From assembly GCA_002105175.1 (NCBI GenBank), contig MCGE01000014.1:930001-994000 (forward strand): DNA of 64,000 bases, written 5' to 3'. Below are positions 61,810 to 64,000 of the stretch, piece after piece; the first letter of the stretch is position 1, and each line of letters opens with the position of its first letter. Origin of the DNA: Absidia repens (lineage: Eukaryota > Mucoromycota > Mucoromycetes > Mucorales > Cunninghamellaceae). Below the pieces are notes generated by a model that worked only from the letters and a program-made list of their open reading frames with translations, made no database searches and was not told the DNA's origin. The translations under genes and the position numbers were made by a program.

Positions 61810-62830
61810 TACGCTGTATGCCCAGTTCAGTGGAGACTATTATGGCTTGACGGCCTTGGTTTATTGATATGAATGGTGAACCGGGTTACGACCACAATTT
61901 ATATCAACTGACACGCACAACACGACCTAGATAAATTTACATGATTGGTTGAACAGGAATTTGACTATTTTCGATAGTCAGAGATTTGAGACTACCTGTC
62001 AATTGCAGGGAGAAGGAATAGTTATAGTGAGCGACTCAGAGAGCAAGCGTTTGATAGAACATTCACAATAGCGACTATGTTCACTGTCTAATAAGTCAGG
62101 TAATAAAAAAGCAAACTTTATTGAATTATATTGGTAGAAAATAAAGGAGCGGGGTTCCTCGTAACAAGGAATTTAATGGAAGAGTCAACTGGAGGAAGTA
62201 TGAGGAAAGCTATTGTGAGATTTGAAGAATAGTCAACACTAATCTAAAGGGACAATTGTAAAATGGGTACGGATATGCTGTACAAGGAATTAAAAAGACC
62301 AAAGGGGACATATGCCGCTGAAGCGCAGCAATGGTCAACTTCAATCAAAGTGAGAAGTCATGGCTGCAACAAGGGGATCTATTGCAGACGACTTGAGAAA
62401 TAATAGTGGAGCATTTTTCATTAAGTCTGTGAAAAGAGGCACATTTTATTCAGAAGTAGAAATAAACTATCGACAAAATAATATTAAACTAAGCGAATGA
62501 AGATTCTAAAAAACCAATTAATGGTCCAAAATCCTGAATTCAAAATGAAAGGGCTTCCCCATGCATGTTGTAAATCCCTGATCTGAAATCCCTCTAATGC
62601 TATATCTAACACTAATCCTAGTCGAACATCATCTCATTGCGATCAATGAAGATGGTGGTGTCCTGAAATAATAATAATAAAAAATAAAAAAAACGAAGAA
62701 AAGGAAGGAGGCCAAAAAAAAAAAAAAAAAAAAACCCCTAAAAAAGCATATTCAAACAGCGCTTGAAATCACCAAGATTGAAATGAAAAATTTAACATTT
62801 TTAAGTGAGCCGCACCATACTGTCGTATTC
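61810..62830 (+). repeat. Dispersed repeat, copy F (longest)
   Basis: About 1 kb. It starts near TGCCCAGTTCAGTGGAG and TGATATGAATGGTGAA (shared with 48.86 kb). It continues through AGAGAGCAAGCGTTTGATAG (shared with C), GATCTATTGCAG and CACATTTTATTCAG. The core is CAAAATGAAAGGGCTTCCCC with ATGCATGTTGTAAATCCCTG. After the core come GATCAATGAAGATGG and an A-rich tract. The copy closes at AAGTGAGCCGCACCATAC (62803-62820). No open frame spans it. Confidence 0.85.
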
Positions 62831-63486
62831 AGAGCTATGTCTATTTTGAAGTACTGTATGGTACATACTGGGGTTCTATATATAGGGGTAAGAATAATCT
62901 AGAAAATTACCATGGTGGATGTATGAAAAAAGGATGGAAGGCATATGAAAAAAGCAGTGATGAGCGCATAAAAATATGATGATTGCAGTACGTGGAACGT
63001 ATGTTGCTTACAAGCATAGCATTCATATTTTTGATGCTATAATCGTAAACGCCTTGATCTTGCAAATTCCTCAATATCTCAGCCAAAACTGACCACACTC
63101 AAATTCCTAAAGTCTTTTTTTTTTTTTTTTTTTTTTTTTGTATCATACCGCCACGAATTACACATTATTTAAATAAATTCGAATATTGGAATAAACGCAG
63201 GACTTAATTTCTTCTGTCACAGTAACCCAAATCAAGTCCGCCGTCATCACTAACACACATATTTTCAAGTTGTTTGCATTTTTGATTTTCTTTGGCTCCA
63301 ATGGAGCCTCAGTAGGTTTATTTTAAAAAAATAATGTGATATAAAAATAGACAAGTGATAACGTGTTGGTACATATGGTAAAAATATATAAGTAAATAAA
63401 GTAAGGTACAGATATACTATAGGAATCAAAATGGAAGGAAGAAGTACGAAGGGGAGAGGATAAATATATATATGTGTGTGTAAAGT
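62831..63486. other. Spacer before the Ugo1-like gene
   Basis: About 650 AT-rich bases with a T-run at 63115-63139. The right end is probably the 3' region of the minus-strand carrier gene. No gene seen. Confidence 0.4.
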
Positions 63487-64000
63487 CTAAAAGTCTTCGA
63501 AATCGTCTATCAAAAAAATAAAAATTCGATCAATCAATTTATAATATTAACTACGTTCTTCTTCTTATTTTCTATTTACCTTCCATCCCACTGACAGCAT
63601 GGAGAACAAATAAAACGATGTTGGAGGTACATTGCATAGAGAAGCCTTGGTAGAGTCCACGCCAACCCCAGCCGGTCAAAACACTGCGGGTTTGATTTTT
63701 CCGACGACGTCCGCCTTCTTCTGTGACAATGCGATATGCAGCATCGACCATTCCCGTATACGGCACCGGACGCATAGCCACCACAGTGTGCAGAGGTTGT
63801 TGTCTTCTGCTCTGCTTTCCAGTGTTTGTTTTGTTGCTGAGTTGACACTGGAGACGCTTTCGGATAGTTTCTAATGGTAAAAGGAGCACCAGTTCCAATG
63901 TACGAAGTCCCAGTTCCGCCAAGCCATACAAAAATGTCGAGTCATTGGACGAGATCCGGAACACCCGATCGATGATTAAAGGGGTAGTATTTCGTAGTAA
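63487..64000 (-). CDS. UGO1: Ugo1/SLC25A46-type mitochondrial outer-membrane carrier, C-terminal part
   Basis: Modified mitochondrial carrier that takes part in outer-membrane fusion with Fzo1 and Mgm1. The visible exon has STFLYGLAELGLRTLELVLL, then LLPLETIRKRLQCQL, a carrier signature variant (P-x-E-x-x-x-K/R-x-R). RPVPYTGMVDAAYRIVTEEG and GWGWRGLYQGFSMQC follow, matching the loop and even-numbered helix of a carrier repeat. A 3' intron (about 63496-63571) leads to a last exon of only DDFEDF, with TAG at 63487-63489. The 5' part lies beyond the right edge. The family is a carrier; Ugo1 is preferred because the repeat is a C-terminal one with PLETIRKRLQ and an acidic end. Confidence 0.72.

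Overview
The window reads as nuclear DNA of a filamentous fungus, most likely an early-diverging lineage such as Mucoromycota. The kingdom call rests on a Zn2Cys6 transcription factor, an Ugo1-type mitochondrial carrier, an Atg14 with an N-terminal Cys pair motif, Set1, Pho13-type phosphatase and Sen1, all split by short GT-AG introns. The lineage within fungi is inference from gene style only: AT-rich DNA, long A/T homopolymers inside introns, and Gln/Ser/Thr-rich linkers. No rRNA, tRNA, CRISPR or plasmid feature was recognised.

Layout: 1-25.4 kb is a tight run of minus-strand genes. In order along the plus strand they are: Zn-cluster regulator (cut by the window edge), Atg14-like autophagy/PI3K subunit, an unassigned protein, Pho13-like HAD phosphatase, CWF19-like spliceosome/debranching factor, 1-acylglycerol-3-phosphate acyltransferase, Set1 H3K4 methyltransferase, CCX/NCLX-type cation/Ca2+ exchanger, a small CaaX-ending protein and mitochondrial phosphatidylserine decarboxylase. 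A plus-strand PPxY/poly-Q membrane protein starts 190 bp from the decarboxylase, sharing its promoter region.

26-53 kb is looser. UGP1 (minus), a PX-PH-RhoGAP protein and a NIPA-type Mg2+ transporter (both plus), purine nucleoside phosphorylase (minus) and a seven-helix receptor-like protein (minus) are separated by 3-4 kb gene-poor stretches. Two short ORFs (29.8 kb and 34.7 kb) look coding. 53-60.8 kb is one large minus-strand gene for the Sen1 RNA/DNA helicase. The window ends inside an Ugo1/SLC25A46-type gene.

Functionally the set is ordinary housekeeping (membrane lipid synthesis, RNA processing, chromatin, ion transport, autophagy, Rho signalling) with no evident pathway cluster. The most unusual content is a dispersed, apparently non-coding repeat family of at least six copies (about 28.0, 43.7, 44.7, 47.9, 49.6 and 61.8 kb) in both orientations. 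All copies lie in the gene-poor spacers, and all carry a conserved core plus a polyadenylation-like signal on one strand. Two other points deserve a second look: a one-base frame break in the N-SET region of Set1, and an unassigned gene at 3.6-5.6 kb whose middle cannot be joined confidently. Exon borders were read by eye from GT/AG sites and protein continuity, so gene spans include introns and some internal borders are approximate.
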